A DNA stretch of 64,000 nucleotides from Segatella copri (GTDB taxonomy: Bacteria; Bacteroidota; Bacteroidia; Bacteroidales; Bacteroidaceae): NCBI RefSeq assembly GCF_002224675.1, contig NZ_NMPZ01000001.1:1-64000 (forward strand), given 5' to 3'. Below the pieces are notes generated by a model. The model made no database searches, had not been told where the DNA came from, and saw only the letters and a list, made by a program, of their open reading frames with translations. Below, one piece after another: positions 33,644-41,260 of the stretch. The position numbers and the translations under genes were made by a program. Numbering within the stretch: the stretch's first letter is position 1; every line of letters begins with the position of its first letter.

Positions 33644-34918
33644 ATGGGTAATACATCATTTATATTGGCTAGTATCGGAGTTTTCCTCGTGGTGATTCTC
33701 CTGCTGGTTATCATCCTGCTCGTGGCTAAGAAGTATCTGAGCCCTAGCGGAAATGTAAATATCGAAATCAATGGCGACAAGACCATCAACGTGCCTCAGG
33801 GCAGCAGCTTGATGACTACGCTGAATGAGAACGGCATCTTCCTGCCTTCTGCCTGCGGCGGTAAGGCAAGCTGTGGCCAGTGTAAGGTTCAGGTGCTCGA
33901 GGGCGGCGGCGAGATTCTCGATTCAGAGAAGCCTCACTTCACCCGCAAGCAGATTAAGGACCACTGGCGTCTGGGATGCCAGTGCAAGGTGAAGGGCGAC
34001 CTGAAGATCAAGGTGCCTGAGAGCGTGATGGGCGTGAAAGAGTGGGAGTGCGAGGTTATCTCCAACAAGAACGTTTCATCATTTATCAAGGAGTTCAAGG
34101 TGGCTCTGCCTCCAGGCGAGCACATGGACTTCGTTCCGGGTTCTTACGCCCAGATCAAGATTCCTGCATACGACTGCATCGATTACGACAAGGACTTCGA
34201 CAAGGATCTCATTGGCGAGGAGTACATCGGAGCATGGAAGAAGTTCAACATCTTCTCTCTCAAGGCTCACAATCCAGAGCCTACCGTTCGTGCTTACTCT
34301 ATGGCGAACTATCCTGACGAGGGTGACATCATCACCCTGACCGTACGTATCGCCACAACTCCATTCTTGCCACGTCCACAGGTAGGCTTCCAGAACGTAC
34401 CAACAGGTATTGCTTCTTCTTACATCTTCTCATTGAAGCCAGGCGACAAGGTAATGATGAGTGGTCCTTATGGCGACTTCCATCCTAACTTCACATCGGG
34501 CAAGGAGATGATCTGGATTGGTGGTGGTGCCGGTATGGCTCCATTGCGTGCGCAGATTATGCACATGACCAAGACCTTGCACACCACCGACCGTGAACTG
34601 CACTTCTTCTACGGAGCGCGTGCATTGGGTGAGGCATTCTTCCTGGAAGACTTCTGGGAGCTTGAGAAGGAATTCCCTAACTTCCACTTCCATCTTTCAC
34701 TCGACCGCAAGGACCCAGTGGCAGATGCTCAGGGCGTGAAGTACTACGAGGGATTTGCTGTTAACTGCATCCGTGACACCTACTTGAAGGATCACGAGGC
34801 ACCAGAGGATTGCGAGTACTATCTCTGCGGACCTCCAATGCTGATCAAGACCGTTACAGATTATCTGGATTCTCTGGGAGTTGATCCTGAGAGCATCATG
34901 TACGATAACTTCGGATAA
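33644..34918 (+). CDS. nqrF: Na+-NQR subunit F
   Basis: The NADH-oxidising subunit, 424 residues. One N-terminal membrane helix (6-28) is followed by a ferredoxin domain with 2Fe-2S cysteines C71, C77, C80 and C112. A ferredoxin-NADP reductase-like module then carries the FAD motif RAYSMANYP, the NADH-binding GGGAGMAPLRAQI, and YLCGPPMLIK near the C-terminus. All cofactor sites look intact. It ends the operon ahead of a terminator at 34984. Confidence 0.97.
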   Translation: MGNTSFILASIGVFLVVILLLVIILLVAKKYLSPSGNVNIEINGDKTINVPQGSSLMTTLNENGIFLPSACGGKASCGQCKVQVLEGGGEILDSEKPHFTRKQIKDHWRLGCQCKVKGDLKIKVPESVMGVKEWECEVISNKNVSSFIKEFKVALPPGEHMDFVPGSYAQIKIPAYDCIDYDKDFDKDLIGEEYIGAWKKFNIFSLKAHNPEPTVRAYSMANYPDEGDIITLTVRIATTPFLPRPQVGFQNVPTGIASSYIFSLKPGDKVMMSGPYGDFHPNFTSGKEMIWIGGGAGMAPLRAQIMHMTKTLHTTDRELHFFYGARALGEAFFLEDFWELEKEFPNFHFHLSLDRKDPVADAQGVKYYEGFAVNCIRDTYLKDHEAPEDCEYYLCGPPMLIKTVTDYLDSLGVDPESIMYDNFG

Positions 34919-34983
34919 GTTTTTCAAGATGGGGAATTGTCCAGAAAATGTTCGGAGCTTTTTTGGGGTCAATTTCTCAATTG

Positions 34984-35026
34984 GCGAGCGGCACCTGCTT
35001 TTTGCGGGTGTCGCTCATTTCGTTTT
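34984..35026 (+). terminator. Terminator of the nqr operon
   Basis: Stem GAGCGGCACC with a complement ending at 35016 (one G-T wobble), a T-rich loop, then ATTTCGTTTT. It lies 66 bp after the nqrF stop. Confidence 0.75.
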
Positions 35027-35100
35027 AGTATGTTAGGGGGGTAATGAATGGTGGTGCCCTTCATTTTATGAACCCCGCCTGGCGTCCCCCGTGGATTGCC

Positions 35101-35291
35101 CCCGCCAGGCGTTCCGACGGATTTGCAATCCGTCGTTAAAAAAGGTTCGACCTATAAACACCTGGGGATTTGTAATCCCCCAATAAAAGGAAAGCATACT
35201 CCTTTGCTGCGGATTGCAAATCCGCAGAGCCTAAATAGGTTAGGACATTATTTAACGCCGGATTTCAAATCTGGCGGGACGCCTAGCGGGG
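35101..35291 (-). repeat. Multi-hairpin repeat element, copy B (MITE-like)
   Basis: About 190 bp with four palindromes (35115-35135, 35164-35180, 35207-35227, 35256-35276), all built on GGATT-3 nt-AATCC. The ends (35101-35139 and 35252-35291) are imperfect inverted repeats of each other, about 40 bp, carrying GCCAGGCGT and its complement. The interior matches copy A in reverse. Just upstream, 35072-35100 holds a further GCCTGGCGT fragment. It fills most of the 504-bp gap between nqrF and the next gene. Confidence 0.88.
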
Positions 35292-35362
35292 TACGGGGGT
35301 GAGACGTTTCGACCCAAATAGCCCAAACAATTTCCCCTGTGCTAAAAATATTTGAAATTGTG

Positions 35363-35394
35363 TTTGGTAAATTCGGAATTTCTTCGTAACTTAG
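35363..35394 (+). promoter_or_regulatory. Candidate promoter of the truncated AAA-ATPase gene
   Basis: TTTG at 35363-35366, 20 bp, then TAACTTAG (one mismatch to TAnnTTTG) at 35387-35394, 28 bp ahead of the start. Confidence 0.55.
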
Positions 35395-35422
35395 CAGCGC
35401 AAAACGTAAAGCATGTAGGAAT

Positions 35423-36568
35423 ATGGCAAAAATAGTAAATTTCTATCCTGTAGGAATACAGACATTCTCAAATATCAGAGAGGAGAATTATCTCTATGTA
35501 GATAAGACCCAATACATCGTGGATTTTCGAGAGAAAAAAATGAAGTACGTCTTTCTGAGTCGTCCAAGGCGATTCGGCAAGTCGCTTTTTGCCTCTACTC
35601 TCCAGGCTTATTTTGAGGGAAGAAAGGAACTTTTCGAGGGCTTGGCTATTGCTGATTATGAGAAGGAATGGGTAAAGCACCCAGTGCTTCATTTCGACTT
35701 GAGCGGTGCCAAGCACTTTGATGTTGATGCCTTGAACAGTTATCTGAATCTACAGCTTTTGCCTTACGAGAAACTTTATGGTAGAGGAGAAGGAGAAATT
35801 TATCCTAACGAGAGGCTGGATGGTATCGTAAAGCGGGCTTATGAGCAGACGGGCGAAAAGGTGGTTGTTATCATTGATGAATATGATGCCCCATTATTGG
35901 ATGTGGTACATGAGAAGGAAAACCTGCAGCCGCTCCGCCGCATCATGCAGAACTTCTACAGTCCTCTGAAAAAGCTCGACCCATACCTGGAGTTTACCTT
36001 CATCACGGGTATCACCAAGTTCTCGCAGCTCAGCATCTTCAGCGAACTCAACAACCTCGATAACATCAGTATGTATAATCAGTATTCAGCTATCTGCGGC
36101 ATCAGCAAGAAGGAACTTACCACGCAGATGAAACCGGATGTGGCAGCATTGGGAGAAGCTCTTGGCATGACGTATGAGGAATGTCTGGCAGAGCTGACCA
36201 GATTCTACGATGGTTATCATTTCAGTGAGAAATCAGAGGATGTCTTCAATCCGTTCAGCCTATTGAAAGCGCTGAATGCACGCAAGATAGCTCCTTATTG
36301 GTTTGGTTCGGGCACGCCAACATATCTTATCAAGACGCTGCAGAAGTATCACGTCAACGTGATGAATATTGAGAAAATATCATGTGATGTGGATGATTTC
36401 GATGTTTTTCCGGAACTGATGACTTCTGCACTTCCGATGCTCTATCAGGGTGGTTACCTCACTATTAAGAAGTATAACCCGATACTGCATCGCTATACTT
36501 TGGATTATCCTAATGAGGAGGTTAAGATTGGTATGCTCAAGAGTGATTGGAAGATTGAGGAAGAATAA
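35423..36568 (+). CDS. AAA-ATPase-like protein, C-terminal nuclease domain lost
   Basis: 381 residues of the AAA-ATPase-like (PF09820) family, usually about 510-590 residues with a C-terminal PD-(D/E)XK domain. The ATPase part is intact: Walker A region RPRRFGKS at 47-54, Walker [15 protein letters not shown], and later [18 protein letters not shown] and [12 protein letters not shown]. The protein stops just after the family landmark [11 protein letters not shown], where the nuclease domain should begin. The full-length relative at 41261-43030 shows what is missing. The role of this family is not established. Probably a decayed copy. Confidence 0.8.
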   Translation: MAKIVNFYPVGIQTFSNIREENYLYVDKTQYIVDFREKKMKYVFLSRPRRFGKSLFASTLQAYFEGRKELFEGLAIADYEKEWVKHPVLHFDLSGAKHFDVDALNSYLNLQLLPYEKLYGRGEGEIYPNERLDGIVKRAYEQTGEKVVVIIDEYDAPLLDVVHEKENLQPLRRIMQNFYSPLKKLDPYLEFTFITGITKFSQLSIFSELNNLDNISMYNQYSAICGISKKELTTQMKPDVAALGEALGMTYEECLAELTRFYDGYHFSEKSEDVFNPFSLLKALNARKIAPYWFGSGTPTYLIKTLQKYHVNVMNIEKISCDVDDFDVFPELMTSALPMLYQGGYLTIKKYNPILHRYTLDYPNEEVKIGMLKSDWKIEEE

Positions 36569-36576
36569 ATAAGATT

Positions 36577-36639
36577 ATGAATGTCTTAGCAAACTCGTTT
36601 AACTCGTATCTCCAAAACGAAGTGGCTAAGGCTGAGTAA
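36577..36639 (+). pseudogene. Possible out-of-frame remnant of the AAA-ATPase C-terminus
   Basis: A 20-codon open stretch in a different frame (LANSFNSYLQNEVAKAE) follows the truncated ATPase gene by 8 bp. It could be the original continuation after [11 protein letters not shown], displaced by a frameshifting change. This is a guess from position and composition. Confidence 0.3.
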
Positions 36640-36645
36640 AAAAAT

Positions 36646-36687
36646 ACCGGGCAAGGAGATGATGCTCCTGCCCGGTTTGTTTTTTTG
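36646..36687. terminator. Bidirectional terminator
   Basis: Stem ACCGGGCA/TGCCCGGT extended by GGAG/CTCC, flanked by A-rich sequence on the left and T-rich on the right. It serves the fimbrillin operon (minus) and the ATPase gene (plus). Confidence 0.85.
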
Positions 36688-36699
36688 AAGATGATTGGA

Positions 36700-37866
36700 T
36701 TATAAGTCGATGTTGCTTCCTGGTGCATCTTCCCACGCTCCAACTTCAGCATCGAAGTTGATTGGCTGCAAGATTGGCAGGCCTTGATCATTATAGCCAC
36801 CACCGAAGATGAGGGTGTAGGTGTAGCGCTTGCCCTGCTCCCAAGTTGGACCGAATGGTACGTAGAGAGTATCATATTTACTCTCTGAACCGAATACATA
36901 AACATCTGCCTGCTTAATCTTGCAGGTGATTTCCAAATATGATTCAGTAGGGTCGGCTGCGTCAGCTTGCTCTTTTGTCTTTGGAGTTTTTACATCCCAA
37001 GCTGTCAATTTCTGTGGAGTATTCAGCATTGGAGTTTCAGAAGAAATATCTGTAACAGTGCTGTTTACTGTGATATCCTTGCCCGTAACAACGGTGAAAG
37101 CATTGTGTCTCTTTCCGTCTGTGCCCGGTAGAATAGGATTGAGCGTCCAAGTTCCAGACTCTGTGCTAGTTGCTGGTAAAGTAAAGTTTCCTGCATACTT
37201 AATATTGTGAATCTTTATCTCCTTGATGTTTACCTCCATGTTTTCTAATGCAGTCTTAGCCTTAAACACAACCTGTGACAAAATATGCTTGAATTGGAAT
37301 GTTACCTTACCTCCATTTTCTGCAGTATACTTCTGATCGTTTGCGATACCATACATTACATCAATGTTTTTGGTTTTGTCATATATTGATGTATGGCCAT
37401 ATTCGTCAGTAGCACTATAATAAATCTTTTGACTAGAAGGAGTCATTTGCCATGAATAATTTCCATCCATTCCTTCGCTATAGGAGCCTTCTTCAAATGT
37501 GCCAGGGTTTACTGCATAAAAATCCAATAGAGTTGTTGCCTCTGGCCAATAGCGGAGGTCTGATGCTGTTGCATAATCCCACTTTCCGTCCTTGTACTTG
37601 ATATTAATGCCATTCCAGGCAAGTTCTGTGTCGCTTGTACCCATGAATGCCTTTCCATCCTTTGTGAATGCATACACTTTGAAATCTGTCTTGTTCAAAT
37701 TGGTAGATGTAATCGGGGTAGCTCTTGTCTCCGCCTTATTACCAACTACATGAAATCCGATAGCGTTGTTAGCTGTTGTTTCTACATTTGCAAGCTCGTT
37801 GTCTGATGAGCATGCTGAAAGCAATGCCATAGAGGCCAATGCTGTTCCAAAAATTACCTTTTTCAT
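36700..37866 (-). CDS. Fimbrillin family (Mfa-like) lipoprotein
   Basis: A 388-residue secreted protein with lipobox LLSACSSDN (Cys19). The segment NAIGFHVVGNKAETRATPIT near residues 34-53 is the usual start of mature fimbrillin-like proteins, including a protease-sensitive Arg region. FKVYAFTKDGKAFMG, YWPEATTLLDFYAV and FKHILSQVVFKAKT are characteristic of the Mfa_like_1/FimA superfamily. It is the last gene of a run with DUF3575 and DUF5119 proteins (71-bp gap). It is probably a fimbrial or surface-adhesin subunit; whether stalk or tip is unknown. Confidence 0.88.
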   Translation of the reverse strand: MKKVIFGTALASMALLSACSSDNELANVETTANNAIGFHVVGNKAETRATPITSTNLNKTDFKVYAFTKDGKAFMGTSDTELAWNGINIKYKDGKWDYATASDLRYWPEATTLLDFYAVNPGTFEEGSYSEGMDGNYSWQMTPSSQKIYYSATDEYGHTSIYDKTKNIDVMYGIANDQKYTAENGGKVTFQFKHILSQVVFKAKTALENMEVNIKEIKIHNIKYAGNFTLPATSTESGTWTLNPILPGTDGKRHNAFTVVTGKDITVNSTVTDISSETPMLNTPQKLTAWDVKTPKTKEQADAADPTESYLEITCKIKQADVYVFGSESKYDTLYVPFGPTWEQGKRYTYTLIFGGGYNDQGLPILQPINFDAEVGAWEDAPGSNIDL

Positions 37867-37937
37867 AATTTACAGTTCAATTTTTTTAATATTTATCTTT
37901 TACTATTTAAAGTCTTATCTTTTATTAAGTTAAATCC

Positions 37938-38930
37938 TTAACATATAATGTCTTCATTCACATCCGCCCAATCATCAACTCCTACATCGAAGCCGGCACC
38001 ACCGCTGGAATTGTTTCCGCCTCCGCCTCCTCCATCATTCTTGTTATCCGGAACGACGAAGTTGAAATTGATGATGAGATGCACATCACCGAGATGCCCC
38101 CTTACGGGGATTGAGTGAACCTGTGCTGAAACATCTTGCTCCAAGACATACACCTTGCCATCCCTGCTCTTCAGATAAAGCTTGAATACCTGAGGCGATT
38201 CGAGGCTCTGACAGTAGCCGAAGGTGTAGAAACCGCCCTTGATCTGATTATTGGCAGTCTCGCCTCCGAAAAGAAGATTCTCCGAAACTCCATCGGGCAA
38301 TTTGTCTTCCGCCATCAGCAGCGATCCTGACATCCCCGAAAGACTCGCACGGATATCCGCCACTCTTTCCAGATTCTGGATGCCATTCACCTCGTAGGTG
38401 TAACGGCTCACCATCCTCACCGGATACAGGGTGATCACCTTCTCCGTGCCTTCTGGAATATTCTCCAGCGATACCCAGTCGATGTGGTCGCCACAGAGCC
38501 AGGAGGGAGTGGTGCAGGCTTTGGTGCTGTCGGGCGCCTGTACGCTGCGGGTCCTGGCAAGATACTCCACGAAGCTGTTGGGATTCTCCCAATAGATGCC
38601 GCTCGTATCGTAGTTGTAGCAGATGATGCGATACTCGTTTTCGGGCAGTTCTATCTGCCTTCCTTCTCCGTTCGGAAAATCGAAGATCCACGGATCGCCT
38701 GTGCCATCTTTCGGAAAGAAGATCACTCGCATGCCTTCCGGCTTCTGAAAATCCTCATATCGCTCCCAGTTGAATTCCACCCTCAAAGAGCGGAACGAGG
38801 AGGTGACGTAGCGGAATTCCTTGTGCTCGCACGATGAGAGTATCAGAAGAAAGAGCATCAGGCTGAGGGCTTGGATGATTCCAGAATCTCTGAAGATTCT
38901 AAATCCTCTGAAGATCCTAATCCTGCTCAT
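37938..38930 (-). CDS. DUF5119 family lipoprotein of a fimbrial operon
   Basis: A 330-residue lipoprotein (lipobox LILSSC, Cys34) resembling DUF5119, found in Bacteroidales fimbrillin operons and possibly an anchor or assembly subunit. The mature part starts with EFRYVTSSFRSLRVEFNWERYEDF. The C-terminus has a Gly/Asn-rich linker (NDGGGGGGNNSSGGAG) and an acidic end. The start overlaps the DUF3575 gene by 14 bp. The first codons lie in a short imperfect tandem repeat (RIFRGFRIFRD), and an internal Met25 just before the lipobox is an alternative start. Confidence 0.78.
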   Translation of the reverse strand: MSRIRIFRGFRIFRDSGIIQALSLMLFLLILSSCEHKEFRYVTSSFRSLRVEFNWERYEDFQKPEGMRVIFFPKDGTGDPWIFDFPNGEGRQIELPENEYRIICYNYDTSGIYWENPNSFVEYLARTRSVQAPDSTKACTTPSWLCGDHIDWVSLENIPEGTEKVITLYPVRMVSRYTYEVNGIQNLERVADIRASLSGMSGSLLMAEDKLPDGVSENLLFGGETANNQIKGGFYTFGYCQSLESPQVFKLYLKSRDGKVYVLEQDVSAQVHSIPVRGHLGDVHLIINFNFVVPDNKNDGGGGGGNNSSGGAGFDVGVDDWADVNEDIIC

Positions 38931-40275
38931 TTCCGCCTCCTTTCTCTCTGTTCTTCCTGCCTGAGAACTTGCGGTTGGTATTGCCGTTTCCTATCAGCCA
39001 TACCAGCGAAATCTCTGCCTTGGTGGGACCTATCCAGCGGCGCTCCTTGGTGGATTGCCATAAGTAGTAGTCAGCCTCGGGCTTATACTCGTGATAGATG
39101 CCGCCCCAATAGCCGGCGCCGATGGTGAAGTCGATGTTCAGCCTTCGGGCGATGGGCAGCGAATAGCCGTATTCGGCTCCCACGATGTAGTTCATCTTGT
39201 CCCAGAGCGTGCCTCCGGGCTTTCCGCCCATGTAGCCGCGGCCTCCGGTTTCGAAGTCGTATGTGAATATCTGACCGTAGATGCCGATGTGGTGTCCGGT
39301 GAGCGGTTTCTCCCCGGCAGCCTTTCCCCACCATTTTCTGATGGCGATGTCACCGCCGTAGGCTCGCCAGTACCAGTGCCGGCGGTCGGTCTTCCACCAT
39401 CCGTACATCCAGTTGGCAGCCACCGACCATCTTTTTCCCAGATACATCTCCACTCCGATGTTCGGAATCAGGAGCGCATCGTAGAGCATGTTGGTCCGGA
39501 TGTCCATATAGAAGGGTTTCCGGATTCGCTGCGATGCGATGGACTGGGTGTCGGGGGCGACGATGATGGTATCTGCCGGTGGGATGAACGCTGCAGCAGT
39601 GGTATCCGATTTCTGAATCTCCGAATTCAGATTTTCCGGTTTCGGAATCTCCGAGCGATGCACCTTCTCGTACCAGAGATGCAGCTTGGATGATCGGAGC
39701 AGAGGGAAGTATTTCCTGTACATATATAAATAAGGTGTACCCCCTCGCAGCTTTTGTATCTTCTGCAGATGACTCTCCTCCGCCTGGGCACCGCTTTTCT
39801 GCTCGCTGGCTATCTGGCGCAGCATGGAAAGGGTTTCCTTCCGGTAGGGGAGTTGTGGATCATTTTCCACCAGCCTGATCAGGCCATTCCAATCTCTTCC
39901 TAAGTAATGGGTAGTTCTTAGCGAATCGGGCAATTCACCATAGCGGGAGAGATAATCGAACAATACCTTTGCTCTTTTCTCAGACAGCCAACGGTTGAAT
40001 TTCACGCTTCCCTCGGGTGAGGCACCGCCCACTACGAGGATCTTTCGCAACTGATAGGCAGAGTCTGCGTAAGTGATACGCATCGTGTCTGCTATTCTGT
40101 TCAGTGCCGATTGGTTTTCTCGCAGGGTAGGGACGAGATCTATCTTTCCCTGCTTGAAATAAATTCTTACAGAATCCTGCATATTCTGATGGTTTTGAGC
40201 CGCAAGGCTTGCCCCATAGAACATGAAAGCCATGATCAGTATATTATTTCTTGTTAATCCGCACATTATTATCAA
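38917..40275 (-). CDS. DUF3575 family exported protein of a fimbrial operon
   Basis: A 452-residue exported protein; a signal peptide ends near SLAAQNHQ. The N-terminal half (residues 30-130) has an OmpA-like pattern (VRIYFKQGKIDLVPTLRENQSALNRIADTM, then ILVVGGASPEGSVKFNRWLSEKRAKVLFDYL). The C-terminal half (about 255-440) is the DUF3575 region: MDIRTNMLYDALLIPNIGVEMYLGKRWSVAANWMY and later ADYYLWQSTKERRWIGPTKAEISLVW. Such proteins head many Bacteroidales fimbrial operons, but their role is unclear. The exact start among three in-frame ATGs (40275, 40266, 40233) is uncertain. It heads the operon. Confidence 0.82.
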   Translation of the reverse strand: MIIMCGLTRNNILIMAFMFYGASLAAQNHQNMQDSVRIYFKQGKIDLVPTLRENQSALNRIADTMRITYADSAYQLRKILVVGGASPEGSVKFNRWLSEKRAKVLFDYLSRYGELPDSLRTTHYLGRDWNGLIRLVENDPQLPYRKETLSMLRQIASEQKSGAQAEESHLQKIQKLRGGTPYLYMYRKYFPLLRSSKLHLWYEKVHRSEIPKPENLNSEIQKSDTTAAAFIPPADTIIVAPDTQSIASQRIRKPFYMDIRTNMLYDALLIPNIGVEMYLGKRWSVAANWMYGWWKTDRRHWYWRAYGGDIAIRKWWGKAAGEKPLTGHHIGIYGQIFTYDFETGGRGYMGGKPGGTLWDKMNYIVGAEYGYSLPIARRLNIDFTIGAGYWGGIYHEYKPEADYYLWQSTKERRWIGPTKAEISLVWLIGNGNTNRKFSGRKNREKGGGNEQD

Positions 40276-40340
40276 TAGAGTTTTAAACTCTGTTCTTATA
40301 TATCTTTTTACTTGTTTACCTATACTTTTGTATTCGGCTG

Positions 40341-40375
40341 CAAATTTAGTGAAAAATAATGAATTTCGGGGGGGG
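40341..40375 (-). promoter_or_regulatory. Fimbrial operon promoter with C8 tract at -33
   Basis: Minus-strand TAAATTTG (40341-40348) is a full -7 match about 66 bp ahead of the DUF3575 gene. Exactly 19 bp upstream, where TTTG is expected, lies a run of eight C on the minus strand (40368-40375). Tract length changes would move or alter the -33 contact. Confidence 0.6.
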
Positions 40376-40488
40376 TATTCGTTAACAAAACTTAATTATG
40401 ATACATTTTTAATAGTTTCATCTATATAAAAATATGTATGGCAGAAAATTGATATGTAGAGTTTGCAATTGAAATGTTTCTAATAATG

Positions 40489-40722
40489 CTATTTTGTGCG
40501 GGTTATGCTATTTACAACTCGTGATTGTTTATTGTTTCCGAACAAATTCTTGCCTTCGAGCAGCATCTCTCTCATGCAGTCCACTGCCATGTAGAGGATG
40601 GCGCTGATGTCGGCTCTGGAATATACGCTGCCGTGAGAAGTGATGTGCTTGGCAAACTTCTCGATGGTCATCACATCGGTGTACTGCGAGATGGCGAACG
40701 CATTCTGCTTTTGGGTCTTCAT
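40489..40722 (-). pseudogene. Truncated HU-like DNA-binding protein
   Basis: 77 codons from the preferred ATG. The sequence from FAISQYTDVMTIEKFAKHITSHGSVYSRADISAILYMAVDCMREMLLEGKN matches the start of the Bacteroidota HU-like (histone-like) DNA-binding family. That family runs to 120 residues or more, with the DNA-binding arm after LLEGK. Here that part is replaced by an unrelated 18-residue tail. The upstream extension to 40818 is rejected because the promoter at 40816-40847 would start transcription near 40809. Probably a decayed gene that keeps its promoter. Confidence 0.7.
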
Positions 40723-40815
40723 TGATGACCGGCGCCTGCCATCATTTAAGCCCCGCCCCGGTCTTCTATTATGACCGCCTTTTGGCACGATAGGCTGTTC
40801 CTTCGATTGCTGGTG

Positions 40816-40847
40816 CAAAGATACGATGAATTTCTGTATCTACCAAA
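40816..40847 (-). promoter_or_regulatory. Promoter of the HU-like remnant
   Basis: Minus-strand TATCTTTG (40816-40823) and TTTG (40844-40847) with a 20-bp spacer. The expected transcript begins near 40809, about 87 nt ahead of the remnant. Confidence 0.75.
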
Positions 40848-41019
40848 TTTTTGCCTGTGATAAGGAGCGATTTTCAGCAAAACACTTTCGATTTGAAACT
40901 TCGTTAAAAAACAAGCTCTATGTTTTATGGGGCGCATCTCTATGTTTTTGCGGTGTCGAAAACTATATTTTGCGTTATAAATCAGCATATTACAGAGTAA
41001 TATCCGATTAAGTGGGAAC

Positions 41020-41187
41020 GTGTTCAGTATTCAGTATTCAGTTTTTTCGCCCTTGTTACCATCCTCTGTATAGATAGTATATTATATATATAATAATATA
41101 TATATATAATATAAAATATCTACTTACAATTTATAACCATAGAAAGGGTAACTATCGCGAAAAAACTGAATACTGAATACTGAACAC
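41020..41187. repeat. 30-bp perfect inverted repeat with AT-rich core
   Basis: Arms 41020-41049 and 41158-41187 are perfect complements; each contains the doubled heptamer CAGTATT and ends in a T6 (A6) run plus CG. Pairing continues imperfectly inward to GTTACC/GGTAAC at 41055-41060 and 41147-41152. The roughly 86-bp core is almost pure A/T (runs of TATATA). No gene is inside. The rest of 40819-41260 holds a promoter and a terminator, and nothing else was recognised. Confidence 0.9.
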
Positions 41188-41218
41188 TCTGTGAATTTGC
41201 TGACCAGCGATTTTTCAA

Positions 41219-41257
41219 GAACCGTTATCCGCCAGGTATCCAGCCGGATAACGGTTC
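41219..41257 (-). terminator. Terminator of the full-length AAA-ATPase gene
   Basis: Perfect 12-bp stem (AACCGTTATCCG with its complement) and a 13-nt loop, immediately after the gene on the minus strand. The T tract is weak. Confidence 0.65.
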
Positions 41258-41260
41258 GTT

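Noticed and set aside
35096..35302. A 68-codon open frame over repeat copy B
   Set aside because: It is translation of the palindromic element itself (PTDLQSV-type sequence); no start signals or conserved product.
40723..40818. N-terminal extension of the HU-like remnant
   Set aside because: The canonical promoter at 40816-40847 starts transcription after this ATG, and the extension is low-complexity and unlike the family.
41020..41187. Insertion sequence bounded by the 30-bp inverted repeats
   Set aside because: The interior is only about 108 bp of A/T-rich DNA with no transposase, so at most a MITE-like element; kept as a repeat.
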